Shown: positions 23,855 through 33,501, counted from the first letter of the stretch. The stretch is 64,000 nt of DNA from JANRLL01 sp033762715 (GCA_033762715.1 JANRLL010000007.1:62001-126000); one strand, 5' to 3'. Numbers and translations: made by a program. Notes: generated by a model from the sequence alone, not told the origin.

Positions 23855-25237
23855 CTAAGCGCCGCGCGCACTAGACGGGGGTGTTTGGTTGATACGTCCC
23901 CTCGGCCCTATTTTTTCACGAATAAATGCCTCGAGCGTATGATGGCCTGGAACGGCAGCATGATTATCGCCCACGGTTGCAACGGTTAATTCGCTGCGCG
24001 CAATTTCTTCTGCCAATAGTTTCATGTCGTCTACAGTGATGCGGTTGATGGCATTTAATGTATTTTGCAAAGGAGTATAGTGACCAGCTAGCACTAGCTG
24101 CTCACCCATATCCGTTGCCAAATGATTGGTGCTATCGCTTGCCATAATCAAACGGCTGCGCAAACGCGTTTTGGCGGTGGCTAATTCTTCTTCGGTGATC
24201 CCTTGCGCTAATGCTGCTATTTGCTCGCCAATAATATGGGTAAGTTTGGCGGCCTTTTTAGGATCAACCGCTGAGTCGATAATTAAGGCGCTGGCCTCAG
24301 GATGTCCTTCTACGCCAGCATTGATACCATATACGAGGCCCTGTTTTTTGCGCGCTTCGTTAAATAAGCGCGATGTAGGGCCCGAGCCTAAAATATCCGA
24401 GTAGAGATCCAGCACATAATAACGATCCGAATCACGAGGAATATCCAGTAAGACGCCAATCAGTAATTGAACTTGATCCAAATCATCGCGCTTATGAATA
24501 TCGCCACCGTGATAATCGGCAGGATTGAAAGGTTTATACGCAGGTTGGAGCTGCTCATTGGGCAGTTGCGGGGCAGACATCTGGCCAAAATGCTTGCTGA
24601 CCATGGCTACAAATTCTTCATGGTCAATATTGCCAGCCGCTGACACCACAATATTATCGGGGCGGTAATGCTTCTTTACAAAGGTTTTTAGATCATCCGG
24701 CGTAAAAGAACTGACACTTTTGCTGGTGCCGATAATAGGCGCACCCAACGGATGATTGGGAAATAGTTTTTTATAGATAAGCTCCATGCCCACGGCGCTT
24801 GGATCATCATGATCCTGCAAAATCTCGGAGCGAACCGCACCTTTTTCCGGCTTCAACTTCCTGATATCGAAGGTCGAATTTTGCAGTACATCGCCTAATA
24901 GCTCTACCACATTTTCCGTATAGTTCGGCAGGACCTTGGCATAATATTGGGTGATATCCATATCGGTTTCGGCATTTTCTTGAGCGCCGATTGAGGCAAA
25001 TGTATGATCGATTTCATCATCGCTGCGATGGGTCGTGCCGCGATACATCATATGCTCGATAAGATGTGAAATACCTTTTTCGTCTTCAGTTTCATAACGT
25101 CTGCCCACGCCGACACTGGCAGCAATGGTTGCACTTTTTGCATGCGGCAGCGAATAAGTGGCAACGCGAATACCATTAGGTAATGTTGTTAGCTTAAAAT
25201 GATCATCGATAGGCACAACAGACATGATGCGAATCAT
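23855..25237 (-). CDS. M16 family zinc peptidase (processing-peptidase type)
   Basis: A 460-residue insulinase-family metallopeptidase. The inverted zinc motif HxxEH is at residues 58-62 (HLIEH), with the downstream Glu in the ENAETDMDITQYYA region and the typical EKGAVRSEILQ and NIVVSAAGNI segments, so it resembles the catalytic beta subunit of mitochondrial processing peptidase and its alphaproteobacterial relatives. Probably cytoplasmic or periplasmic; no clear signal peptide. A second ATG at residue 5 is an alternative start. It stands alone, divergent from lemA. The 25238-25459 gap carries no gene I can support. Confidence 0.88.
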   Translation of the reverse strand: MIRIMSVVPIDDHFKLTTLPNGIRVATYSLPHAKSATIAASVGVGRRYETEDEKGISHLIEHMMYRGTTHRSDDEIDHTFASIGAQENAETDMDITQYYAKVLPNYTENVVELLGDVLQNSTFDIRKLKPEKGAVRSEILQDHDDPSAVGMELIYKKLFPNHPLGAPIIGTSKSVSSFTPDDLKTFVKKHYRPDNIVVSAAGNIDHEEFVAMVSKHFGQMSAPQLPNEQLQPAYKPFNPADYHGGDIHKRDDLDQVQLLIGVLLDIPRDSDRYYVLDLYSDILGSGPTSRLFNEARKKQGLVYGINAGVEGHPEASALIIDSAVDPKKAAKLTHIIGEQIAALAQGITEEELATAKTRLRSRLIMASDSTNHLATDMGEQLVLAGHYTPLQNTLNAINRITVDDMKLLAEEIARSELTVATVGDNHAAVPGHHTLEAFIREKIGPRGRINQTPPSSARGA

Positions 25238-25459
25238 CCTTCAAACGGGCACTAAAACGCCAGTGTAACATAATAAATCCGCAGAATTATGATAATTTCG
25301 TGACAGTACCTCATGATATTTATTTATTTAATATAAATGGTTATAAAGTTAGGGGCTGTCGCGGCGGCGCCTTTTGCTTCCAGGCTTATTATGCGACCCG
25401 CTTGTTTTGAATAGCGCTCCGTGAGATAGTAACGCAAACCATTAGCAAAGGAGTAAGAC

Positions 25460-26026
25460 GTGGGAATAGTGATTACAATAGGCGTCGTATTGGCCGTTTT
25501 ATATCTGTGGTATGCCAGTATTATCGGTAAGCGTAATAAGGCATTAGAAGCCTTATCCACGATCGATGTGCAGCTGAAGCAACGCCTGGATCTGATTCCC
25601 AATATTCTCAAAATCGCGCAGCGTTTCTTAGAGCATGAGAAAAGTTTGCTGACAGAGATTACGGCGCTGCGTACCCAGGCCGATGCGCCTTATGACAAAA
25701 AGAATAATGAAGCCGTGCGCGAGCATCTAGCGGTGGCTGGTCAGCTATCGGCTAAGATGGGTCAGTTGGCGTTGACGGTGGAAAACTATCCCGATCTGAA
25801 ATCGGATGCGACCATGGTGCAGGCGATGCAGACCTATAATGAAGTGGAAGCGCAAATCACCGCGGCGCGCCGTTTCTATAATGCCGCTATTACCGCACTT
25901 AATAATGCTGTGCAGATTTTCCCCGGCAATATTATTGCAGGCATCGCTGGCGTTACGTCCATGCCATTCTTTCAGGCGGAAGAGGCAGTGCATGCACCTG
26001 TTGATGCTAGCCAATATCTGAGATAG
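25460..26026 (+). CDS. lemA: LemA family membrane protein
   Basis: LemA proteins have one N-terminal membrane span and a cytoplasmic or periplasmic helical bundle. Here the span is residues 3-20, followed by the family motif YASIIGKRNKALEALSTIDVQLKQRLDLIPNIL and a helical bundle ending in FPGNIIAGI with FFQAEE. Length 188 is typical. It starts with GTG (25460) after an AAGGAG ribosome site. The function is not settled. It is followed after five bases by a DUF3137 protein, a common pairing. Confidence 0.9.
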   Translation: MGIVITIGVVLAVLYLWYASIIGKRNKALEALSTIDVQLKQRLDLIPNILKIAQRFLEHEKSLLTEITALRTQADAPYDKKNNEAVREHLAVAGQLSAKMGQLALTVENYPDLKSDATMVQAMQTYNEVEAQITAARRFYNAAITALNNAVQIFPGNIIAGIAGVTSMPFFQAEEAVHAPVDASQYLR

Positions 26027-26031
26027 TCGCT

Positions 26032-27123
26032 GTGGTTACGGTCACGCTTTCGGCGCACAACTTGCGTAATTTACGTCATGCATCCATTCCGAAGTTTGAT
26101 GTAGGCAGTTTTTGTCGTTTGTTCTTTGCTAACCGGATCAACTATTTGGCGGACGATACGCAATATGTCGATACGCCCGATGCCACTAGGCCCTTTGCCG
26201 CCTACTACCATCAGCATATCTTTCCGCAGGTGAAAACCTTTGAAGCCAAGCGAATTGAGGCGCTAGAGCAATTTCGCAAACGTAGTTGGATGGTGCTGCC
26301 AGTGATGTTGCTGGTGATTGCTCTCACGGCTATAGGGCTCGGAATGGTACATAAGTCGCATGAATTTGTTCTTTTCGTGTCGTTTGCCGCCTTAAGCGGT
26401 CTTGTCTTCTATGCCAGCATGCCGGTACTGAACTATAAAGTGGCAGTGAAAGAGCATATCTTTCCTAAAATCTTCAAATTTTTCGGCGAGGAATTTAGCT
26501 ATCATGGCGAAGGTTTATTATCTGTGCGCGAGCTGGAGCCATCTGAGTTGATCCCAAGCTATGATGATGAGGCTACGGAAGATTACGTCAAGGGTAGCTA
26601 TGATGGGGTGGCTATCGAATTCACCGAGGCAAAACTTACGCGTGAGACGACTGACTCCAAAGGAAGAAGGCGCACCACCCAGGTGTTTCGCGGTATGTTT
26701 GTGCTGTTTAGCATGAACAAACCTTTTACCGGTAAGACCATAATTAAGCGCGATGGCGGATGGGTCGGTAATTGGCTCGGCAAAAAATTCAACACGCTGG
26801 AACTGGTCACACTGGAAGATCCTACATTTGAAAAAGCCTTTCAAGTTTACGCTAGCGATCAAGTCGAGGCGCGTTATTTGCTCACCACAAGCTTTATGGA
26901 GCGTCTATTGCAGTTAGATGAGCTCTATAATCGCGCGGGTCTGCAGGCTAGTTTCTATGGGGATAAGCTGCTGCTTATGATTCCTTCACGCAATCGTTTT
27001 GAAACTGCCTCCATTTTTTATCCAGCGACTTTTATAGATGATATCCGGATGATACTGGCAGAAATGCACGAGCTCTTTCGAGTGATCGATGTTTTAAAAC
27101 TCAACCAACGCATAGGATTATAA
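26032..27123 (+). CDS. DUF3137 domain membrane protein
   Basis: A 363-residue protein with two adjacent membrane spans at about 85-130 (VLPVMLLVIALTAIGLGMV, then VLFVSFAALSGLVFYASM). After them comes the DUF3137 region: EFSYHGEGLL, DDEATEDYVKGSYDGVAIEFTEAKL, FRGMFVLFSMNKPFTGKTI, and a C-terminal domain with SRNRFE. A GTG start follows the LemA stop. LemA-DUF3137 pairs are widespread; I know of no defined function. Probably forms a membrane complex with LemA. Confidence 0.8.
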   Translation: MVTVTLSAHNLRNLRHASIPKFDVGSFCRLFFANRINYLADDTQYVDTPDATRPFAAYYHQHIFPQVKTFEAKRIEALEQFRKRSWMVLPVMLLVIALTAIGLGMVHKSHEFVLFVSFAALSGLVFYASMPVLNYKVAVKEHIFPKIFKFFGEEFSYHGEGLLSVRELEPSELIPSYDDEATEDYVKGSYDGVAIEFTEAKLTRETTDSKGRRRTTQVFRGMFVLFSMNKPFTGKTIIKRDGGWVGNWLGKKFNTLELVTLEDPTFEKAFQVYASDQVEARYLLTTSFMERLLQLDELYNRAGLQASFYGDKLLLMIPSRNRFETASIFYPATFIDDIRMILAEMHELFRVIDVLKLNQRIGL

Positions 27124-27124
27124 C

Positions 27125-28624
27125 ATGGCTCTTTCTTCCGAGATTCGCGCAAGCTATTCGCTGCCAGCTGCGAATCAACATGCGCAGGGTTTAGTGGTAA
27201 CGGCACCTCATACCGGTGACGCGATTGCAAGCTTGGCACTGGATTCGACATCTAGCTTGTCGCAAAAAATTACCGCTGCATCGGCGGCGCAGAAAAAATG
27301 GGCAGCACTATCACGCCCTGCGCGTGAGGTCGTTATCCGCCGCTACAGCGACGCGCTTAAAGCGCAGCGTGAGGCGTTAGCGGCGTTGATTCATGAAGAG
27401 GCCGGAAAAATTACCAAAGAAGGATTAGTAGAAGCAGACGGTTCTGCCGATGTGCTGACTAAAACCATTGCCGATGCAACACTGGCCGAATTTGGCAGTA
27501 TGGTACGGCGCAAAGAACGTCCGCCGGTCGGTGTAGTAGGGCTTATCACCTCGTTTAATTTTCCGCTGGTGGTGGCGCATTGGACCCTCGCTCCAGCGCT
27601 GCTTGCTGGCAATGCCGTGATTTGGAAACCATCAGAAAAAACGCCGTTGGTTGCCTTTGCCGCCAAAGTGATTTTTGATCAGGCCTTTGGCGAGTATAAG
27701 GATTTACTGCAATTGGCCATTGGTGGACGTGACGTGGGTGAGGCGCTGGTTGCGCACGAGCAGGTGGATATGATTAGCGCAACCGGCAGCGTGGCAATGG
27801 GCGAGGGAATTGAGCGCACACTGGCTTCGAAGCGCAATAACGCAGTGGCGCCGATTTTAGAGCTGGGCGGCAATAATGGCGTGATTATCTCCGAACGCGC
27901 GACAGCCGAGCATGTTACCTTTGCTACCGCATCCATCATGAATTCCTTTTTAGGCACCACCGGTCAGCGCTGCACCAATACGCGCCGTGTGATTGCGCAT
28001 TGCTCGCAGCTGGATGCGCTGGTGGCGCAGCTTGGTGCTCATATTGAGCAATTTATGAAAGCGGCTTTAAGCGCACAAGGATTTGATGCGCAAAATGCCT
28101 ATGGCTACGGGCCGCTGATTGATGCGGATGCGTATCAGCGTTTTGAGCAAGCTAAGCAAAAAGTTATCGCGCAGGGCGGCAAAATCATTGGCGGCAAACG
28201 TTTGCTGGAGCAAGTAACGCCGCAGGGTTATTATGTTGAGCCAGCGCTTGCGGTGCTTCCGGCGCAAAGTGATATTATGCAGCACGAAACCTTCGCGCCG
28301 ATTTTATTTATCACCAGCTATGCAGGCGGTATTGAAGAAGCAACAGCGCTGGTGAATGCACCGGCCAATAGCGGGTTGGTGGGCGGTATTTATACACAAA
28401 GCCAAAAAGAAGCTGATTATTTCGCGCAGCATTGCGAGGCGGGGCATGTGTTGATCAACTCGCCCAAAGGCACTGGCACACCGGCATTCGGCATGGGGTT
28501 TGGTGGCAATAAAGCCTCCGGCCGTGGTGAGATTTTAAATAGCGTTGATCCGCTGCAAGCTTTCACCCGCGCCGGCAAGTTCACCCGCATCGCGCAGAAT
28601 AAAGACATTGCGCTGAACGACTAG
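27125..28624 (+). CDS. NAD(P)-dependent aldehyde dehydrogenase, ALDH7-like
   Basis: A full-length (499 residues) aldehyde dehydrogenase. Catalytic Cys283 is in GQRCTN and the general-base Glu246 in LELGGN; FNFPL and the GFGG end are present. The motifs ELGGNNG, GTTGQRCTNTRR and ETFAPILF match the ALDH7 (antiquitin, alpha-aminoadipate semialdehyde dehydrogenase) group better than E. coli AstD. Since astE and astB follow, it may oxidise succinylglutamate semialdehyde in the arginine pathway, or a lysine-derived semialdehyde. It begins one base after DUF3137 and shares the CTAG tetranucleotide as stop with the convergent astE. Confidence 0.82.
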   Translation: MALSSEIRASYSLPAANQHAQGLVVTAPHTGDAIASLALDSTSSLSQKITAASAAQKKWAALSRPAREVVIRRYSDALKAQREALAALIHEEAGKITKEGLVEADGSADVLTKTIADATLAEFGSMVRRKERPPVGVVGLITSFNFPLVVAHWTLAPALLAGNAVIWKPSEKTPLVAFAAKVIFDQAFGEYKDLLQLAIGGRDVGEALVAHEQVDMISATGSVAMGEGIERTLASKRNNAVAPILELGGNNGVIISERATAEHVTFATASIMNSFLGTTGQRCTNTRRVIAHCSQLDALVAQLGAHIEQFMKAALSAQGFDAQNAYGYGPLIDADAYQRFEQAKQKVIAQGGKIIGGKRLLEQVTPQGYYVEPALAVLPAQSDIMQHETFAPILFITSYAGGIEEATALVNAPANSGLVGGIYTQSQKEADYFAQHCEAGHVLINSPKGTGTPAFGMGFGGNKASGRGEILNSVDPLQAFTRAGKFTRIAQNKDIALND

Positions 28625-29835
28625 AAATCGATTTTAATTCTTGACACCTGACAAGGATAACAGAATTTGACGTTGGCCAGGTTGCTGGCAGCTACAGGCC
28701 ATGGCCCAACGGCAGGGTCTTTGTCATACAGCGCCGCTGATTTACTCCAAAAAATACCGGCAAAATCAAACGGCGCCCGCAGTAAAGTGTTGGATGGCTT
28801 GGCAATCGCTACGACCTGGCCTTTAAACACGGCCTGCATCTCATCATATTGCTGCACCACCACACCGTCCTTGGTTTCATGCGCCATATATATTTGATCA
28901 TCGGCCGCCAAAGGACCATCTGCGAGCAAATCCGCATAGGTGATGCGCGGTAAAACAGCGTAGCGATCGAAGATGCCGTCTTCTGTTTTCATATACGGTG
29001 CGATCGCTGTGATGCCAAGCGTATGAAGCAGCGACAAGGTAAAGGATGCGGCTATAGTGGGTGCTTCGGGCGATTCGTGGCGGCCGGCTTCGATGCCGGT
29101 CTGGCTTTGGATATTGGGCAAGCGGCCCAAAATGGTTTTGAAGGTTTGCACCGTAACTGTGGTGGAGGCATTGGCTGAAATAGCCTCGGCTAGCTCGGTG
29201 AGAATGGCGCGAATGGGCGAGTGTTTGAGGTCGCCGTCGCGCAGATGATCGGTGTAGCAGACCATGGTGCCGCGCGCGGTGTGAATATCGGCAATGCCCC
29301 AAATGCGTGATGCCAGCGCGAATAATTCCTGCGCGCGTTTGATATGGTGGGTGGTGGGCTTGCGGTCTAGAAAATCAATGGGCGTGCGGTTCATGTCGGG
29401 AAGCAGGCTGCCATCCTCGGCCAGGCCGCAGCGGAAGGCGTCACGCGTTTCTTGCGGGGCAGTGGGGTTTGCTGCGTAGGCTTCAAAATATTGGCGTGCG
29501 GCAAGCGTATTGCCGATCACGCCGATCACATCGCGCTCCAATTTGCCGGCGCTCCACAGCGCCATCGCCAGCACAATACCGGCAAGCCCAGCCGACTCAT
29601 TGCCATGCAGCTGGGTTAAAATCGCAAAGGGCGTACCCGCTTTGTTGCCTGGTAAGGCAAGAGATGCGGGAATGCCACCGCTTTGCTGGCTAGCAACCAG
29701 GTTATGCACTTTGTGCAAATCAGTAATCGTCAGGTTTTTGCTAAAAAAAGCCGCATGAAAGGCATCTGAATCTACGATTTGCGTAAAATCATGGTTGAAA
29801 ATATCGCGTAACAGGTGTCGGATAGGATCAGTCAT
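28621..29835 (-). CDS. astE: Succinylglutamate desuccinylase / aspartoacylase family
   Basis: A zinc carboxypeptidase-like hydrolase. Visible ligand and catalytic motifs: LHGNESAG (His and Glu zinc ligands), LLPDMNRTP, and GIADIHTARG with the third ligand His. From the ATG at 29835 (MTDPIRHLL) it is 404 residues, longer than AstE of E. coli (322), the extra part being C-terminal (MKTEDGIFDRYAVLPRITYA onwards). The neighbour astB suggests it hydrolyses N-succinylglutamate to succinate and glutamate in arginine catabolism. The assignment to AstE over other aspartoacylases rests on this context. Confidence 0.72.
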   Translation of the reverse strand: MTDPIRHLLRDIFNHDFTQIVDSDAFHAAFFSKNLTITDLHKVHNLVASQQSGGIPASLALPGNKAGTPFAILTQLHGNESAGLAGIVLAMALWSAGKLERDVIGVIGNTLAARQYFEAYAANPTAPQETRDAFRCGLAEDGSLLPDMNRTPIDFLDRKPTTHHIKRAQELFALASRIWGIADIHTARGTMVCYTDHLRDGDLKHSPIRAILTELAEAISANASTTVTVQTFKTILGRLPNIQSQTGIEAGRHESPEAPTIAASFTLSLLHTLGITAIAPYMKTEDGIFDRYAVLPRITYADLLADGPLAADDQIYMAHETKDGVVVQQYDEMQAVFKGQVVAIAKPSNTLLRAPFDFAGIFWSKSAALYDKDPAVGPWPVAASNLANVKFCYPCQVSRIKIDF

Positions 29836-29857
29836 AAGAGACAGGCTAAACGATTTT

Positions 29858-31180
29858 ATGAAAGAAGTCATCTTTGTTGGTTTGCCCGGTCCCACCCATA
29901 ATTATGGTGGGCTTTCCATCGATAATCTGGCCTCAAGCAGCCATCGCGGCGCCACATCCAATCCGCAGGAAGCGGCCCTCCAAGCCTTGGCGCTGGCGCG
30001 GCTGTTGCTTACGCTGGGTGTGAATGTAGCGATCTTGCCACCGCAATTGCGCCCACATCTGGGGCTGCTGCGCACGAAATTCTCCGGCAGCGATGACGAG
30101 GTGATTCGCCTGGCTGCCAAAGAGAATCCAGATTTATTGGAATCGGCCTCTTCCAGCTCGGCTATGTGGACCGCCAATGCGGCTACTATTGCTCCGGCCG
30201 TCGATGCAACAGATGGCAAGCTGCATATCACGGTCGCCAATCTGCAAACTAATCCGCACCGGCGCATCGAAGCACCCGATACGCTTCGAGTGCTACAGGC
30301 AATTTTCACTGGCGCACCCAACACGATAGTGCATGCACCATTACCGGCGCAGCTGCGTGATGAAGGGGCTGCCAACCATACGCGCTTAGCACCCCGCCAT
30401 GATGCTAAAGGGTTGCATCTGTTTGCGTACGGCACCGATGGCAATCCCAACGATCCACGCACCGCGCGGCAAATGCTTACGGCCTCGCAAGCCATCGCTC
30501 AACAACATGCACTGCCAGATAACCAGCTGATGTTCCTGAAGCAACATCCGGAGGCGATTAAAGCCGGCGTATTTCATAATGATGTGATTTCGGTGGGCAA
30601 TGAGCGCTTGCTGCTGGCACATGAATTCGCCTATGAAGATCCATCCGTTTTTGAACGTATTCAGGCAGCGTATCGCGCCTTGCATCCAGACCAACCGCCC
30701 GTGCATATTGTGCGTATTGCCAATGCGGATCTATCGCTGCAAGAAGCGGTGCAAACCTATTTCTTTAATTCACAGCTGATTACGCGTGCCGATGGGCGCA
30801 TGGTGATGATCGCGCCGCTGGAGGTGAAGCTGCGCTTTGAAGGTAAGGCGGTGCGGCTCATAGAGGCTATGCTTGCCGATTCCGCCAATCCGATTACCGA
30901 GGTGCATTATGTGGATCTCAGGCAAAGCATGAATAATGGGGGCGGACCAGCCTGTTTGCGTCTGCGCGTTGCCATGAATGACGCGCAGCTAGAGGCGATT
31001 AAAAAAAGAACCAATGTGTTGGTCCAGGAGCCTCTGTTGCAGGGGTTGGAGCAAGTGATTCGGGCGCACTATCCGTCGGCGTTAGAAGGGGCGCAGTTGG
31101 CGCAGCCGGAGCTGTATCAACGTTGTCAGCTGGTGCTGGCGCAGCTGGGGGCGGTGATGCAACTGCCGCTGCTGGTGTAG
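29858..31180 (+). CDS. astB: N-succinylarginine dihydrolase AstB
   Basis: AstB removes two ammonia molecules and CO2 from N-succinylarginine to give N-succinylornithine. The 440-residue sequence opens with VGLPGPTHNYGGLSIDNLASSSHRGATSNP, the signature start of AstB. MWTANAATIAP, ANHTRLAP, LKQHPEAIKAGVFHNDVISVGN and MNNGGGPACLRLRV follow, covering the guanidino-modifying fold with its His and Cys catalytic residues (His in VFHNDV, Cys in GPACLRL). The start is set at the ATG at 29858, 22 bases from the divergent astE. Its 3' end overlaps the outer-membrane factor gene by 182 bases on the other strand. astA and astC are not in the window. Confidence 0.92.
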   Translation: MKEVIFVGLPGPTHNYGGLSIDNLASSSHRGATSNPQEAALQALALARLLLTLGVNVAILPPQLRPHLGLLRTKFSGSDDEVIRLAAKENPDLLESASSSSAMWTANAATIAPAVDATDGKLHITVANLQTNPHRRIEAPDTLRVLQAIFTGAPNTIVHAPLPAQLRDEGAANHTRLAPRHDAKGLHLFAYGTDGNPNDPRTARQMLTASQAIAQQHALPDNQLMFLKQHPEAIKAGVFHNDVISVGNERLLLAHEFAYEDPSVFERIQAAYRALHPDQPPVHIVRIANADLSLQEAVQTYFFNSQLITRADGRMVMIAPLEVKLRFEGKAVRLIEAMLADSANPITEVHYVDLRQSMNNGGGPACLRLRVAMNDAQLEAIKKRTNVLVQEPLLQGLEQVIRAHYPSALEGAQLAQPELYQRCQLVLAQLGAVMQLPLLV

Positions 31181-32540
31181 CAACACCACTGACACCACCA
31201 AGTGCTTTATACAAGCTAATGACAGATTTAAGGGTGCTGGCCTGTGCTTCGATCGATGAGGTTTCAGCGACATAATAATCTTGCTGCGCGGTGAGCACCT
31301 CCAGCTGGGAGGCTAATCCTTTCACGAAACGCTCGCTGCTATATTCCACTTGTCGTGCGCCTGAGGCTGCAGCGTCTTTTAAAAATGCTGCGCGTGCTTG
31401 ATCATTTAAATAGGCGGTAAGAGCCGCTTGTGTTTCTTCCAGTGCTGTGAGTACCGTTTTTTCATAGGCGGCCATAGCTTGCGTTTGCCGTGCGTCTGCT
31501 GCATCGATCTTGGCTTGGATGCGCCCGAAATTAAAAATAGGCATGGTCAATTGGCTGCCGATCGCCCAAATCCTATCCGAAGGTAGGGTGCTGGCATTTT
31601 GTATGCCAAACAGGCTCGAAAGCCCAATACTGGGGAAAAGCTCGGCGAAGGCCGCGCCTTGTAATTCCGTAGCGGCGGCTAATTCACGCTCAGCTACTTG
31701 TATATCGGGGCGGGTGCCAATGACGGTAGCAGGCGTGGTTAAAATCACCGAAGCAGGCAGTGAAGGCAAGGCGGTGCTTTCAGCCAGCTGCGCATCGACG
31801 ACACCAGGCAGTTCACCGCACAGCGTGTTGAGTCTGCCTAAAGCAGCTTGATAGTTTGTTTTAATGGTAGGCAGATTGGCCGATAATGTCTGATAGCGCG
31901 TTTGCGCGGCGGCAATTTCTGCGTCGCTGGCGACACCTGCTTTATGCCGCGCTTCGATCAATCCTAACTGCAATTTCGATGCTTCAATATGTTTTTGCAC
32001 CGTGACCATTTGCAATTGGGCTTGGCGCGCTTCGATATAGTTAAGTGCAAGTTCGGCATTGAGTGAAGTGACGGTGTTATTTAGTCGTGCGGCCTCGGCT
32101 TGAGCTGCGGCTTTATAAGCGGAGAAGCTACGTTGCGATCCGCCAAATATGTCAATCTCCCAGGAAGCATCAAACCGTGCTTCATACAAATTCAAAGTCT
32201 GGCCCTGATTTTGTACACCACGATTGCTGCGCTCGGCGGTGGCCACACCGGCAATATCGGGAAATAGGTTAGAGAAGGCTTGCCGGCGATTGGCGCGGGC
32301 TTCAAGCAGCCGGCCTTCGGCGATCCGCACGTCTTTATTATTTTTCTGCGCGCGATCAATCAAGCTATTGAGGACAGGATCTTGCAACAATAGCCACCAT
32401 TCGCGCTGCAGTTGCGTCTCAGCCGGCAGGTTGGTTTCGCTGCTCCAGCCTTCGGGTAATGTCCAGCTCGGCGGCACATAATCCTTGCCGACCGCGCAGG
32501 CCGAAAGCAATAACGGAAGAAGCAGAAAGCGTGCGTGCAT
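30999..32540 (-). CDS. TolC/NodT-type outer-membrane efflux lipoprotein
   Basis: The 513 residues form an outer-membrane factor of the RND/ABC tripartite pump type. A lipoprotein signal ends in the lipobox LSAC (Cys15). Two OEP repeats are present (LNSLIDRAQKNNKDVRIAEGRL, RANRRQAFSNLFPDI; and GTRPDIQVAERELAAATELQGAAFAELFPSIGLSS, PIFNFGRIQAKI). The main fold ends near residue 450 (VISLYKALGG). The last 60 or so residues are Pro/Ala/Thr-rich and encoded antisense to the 3' end of astB. Last gene of the exporter operon; it begins one base after the fusion protein gene. Confidence 0.9.
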   Translation of the reverse strand: MHARFLLLPLLLSACAVGKDYVPPSWTLPEGWSSETNLPAETQLQREWWLLLQDPVLNSLIDRAQKNNKDVRIAEGRLLEARANRRQAFSNLFPDIAGVATAERSNRGVQNQGQTLNLYEARFDASWEIDIFGGSQRSFSAYKAAAQAEAARLNNTVTSLNAELALNYIEARQAQLQMVTVQKHIEASKLQLGLIEARHKAGVASDAEIAAAQTRYQTLSANLPTIKTNYQAALGRLNTLCGELPGVVDAQLAESTALPSLPASVILTTPATVIGTRPDIQVAERELAAATELQGAAFAELFPSIGLSSLFGIQNASTLPSDRIWAIGSQLTMPIFNFGRIQAKIDAADARQTQAMAAYEKTVLTALEETQAALTAYLNDQARAAFLKDAAASGARQVEYSSERFVKGLASQLEVLTAQQDYYVAETSSIEAQASTLKSVISLYKALGGVSGVATPAAAVASPPPAAPAPADNVDTAPAAPTAPLLTPTDSAPESLAPTPATEAPGPTHWFFF

Positions 32541-32541
32541 C

Positions 32542-33501
32542 CTATTCCTCTTTCACCTCTGCATTGATAAACACATCCAGCTGCTGACCGACATAAAGCG
32601 GTGCGTTTTCTACCGGCGTGATCGCATAAATCACTTCCATCACACGGGTATCGACCTGTTCGCGCGTATCGCCGCTTAAATCTTTCTTGGGCTGCACGTA
32701 AGGCTCGATGCGCACGAAGGTGAGGCTATATTGGCGCTCTTTATTGCTGCGTAAAAAGGCGGTGGCTTCGGCTTTTTGGTTAAAGCGCCATAGATCATTT
32801 TCATCAATCAGAACGCGCAAATGCAATGGCGCAACACTACCCATCAATATGGGTGCTACGTTACCTTGATTGGCATTCACATATTCACCGGCGCGGGTTT
32901 GGATTTTGAGAATTTCACCGTCCACCGGCGCGCGAACGCTATGTTTTTCCAACGTGACTTTGGCATAGCCTAAACTTGCTTTGGCGCTATCTAAGCTTGC
33001 GATAGCCTGATCGAGTTGCGCCCTGGCGCGGCGGGTGGCAAAGAGTTGGCGCTGCTGCTGTTCGACACTCACGGCTTGGCCCGCTTGCAAACTCATCAGC
33101 CGCTTAAGCTGCGCATCCTCATCTTCAAAGGTGGCTTTGCCGACATTGAGTAACGCTTCGGCGCTGGCTACGTCTTTTTCTTTCACCGCTACTTCGGCCT
33201 CGGCCGAGCGCTTATCGACCACAAATAATATATCACCTTGTTTCACCGATTCGCCCTCGGTAACGCGAATCTCGGTTACGATGCCCGATAGAAAAGCGCC
33301 GACGGCAATATTACGGCTGCCCGCTTCTACCAAGCCGGTGCCCGATACGGCTTGCGCGTATGGGGTGGAAGGCGGCAGGTTTAGTTGATTAGGCTCTGGC
33401 GCTTTGGGATTGCCCAAGGTGAAGGTGAAGATGAGTGCGCCTACAATGCCCACAGCGGCGACAAAGGTGAGGGTAGGAATTTGGATGCCAGCAATTTTCA
33501 T
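32542..33501 (-). CDS. ABC exporter membrane fusion protein (HlyD/DevB family)
   Basis: The 319-residue periplasmic adaptor links the inner-membrane ABC transporter to the outer-membrane factor. An N-terminal membrane anchor (about 8-30) is followed by a biotinyl-lipoyl-like half (GTGLVEAGSRNIAVGAFLSGIVTEIRV, EGESVKQGDILFVVDKRSAEAEV), a helical hairpin, and the second lipoyl half (KHSVRAPVDGEILKIQTRAGEYV). A beta-barrel part follows. The start ATG overlaps the stop of the ATPase gene by four bases (ATGA), so the two are translationally coupled. Confidence 0.88.
   Translation of the reverse strand: MKIAGIQIPTLTFVAAVGIVGALIFTFTLGNPKAPEPNQLNLPPSTPYAQAVSGTGLVEAGSRNIAVGAFLSGIVTEIRVTEGESVKQGDILFVVDKRSAEAEVAVKEKDVASAEALLNVGKATFEDEDAQLKRLMSLQAGQAVSVEQQQRQLFATRRARAQLDQAIASLDSAKASLGYAKVTLEKHSVRAPVDGEILKIQTRAGEYVNANQGNVAPILMGSVAPLHLRVLIDENDLWRFNQKAEATAFLRSNKERQYSLTFVRIEPYVQPKKDLSGDTREQVDTRVMEVIYAITPVENAPLYVGQQLDVFINAEVKEE

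Noticed and set aside
23771..23989. Plus-strand frame overlapping the M16 peptidase C-terminus
   Set aside because: It runs antisense to a conserved gene and has no recognisable features.
25324..25611. Minus-strand frame across the lemA promoter and start
   Set aside because: It overlaps the confident lemA start and has no similarity to any family or good ribosome site.
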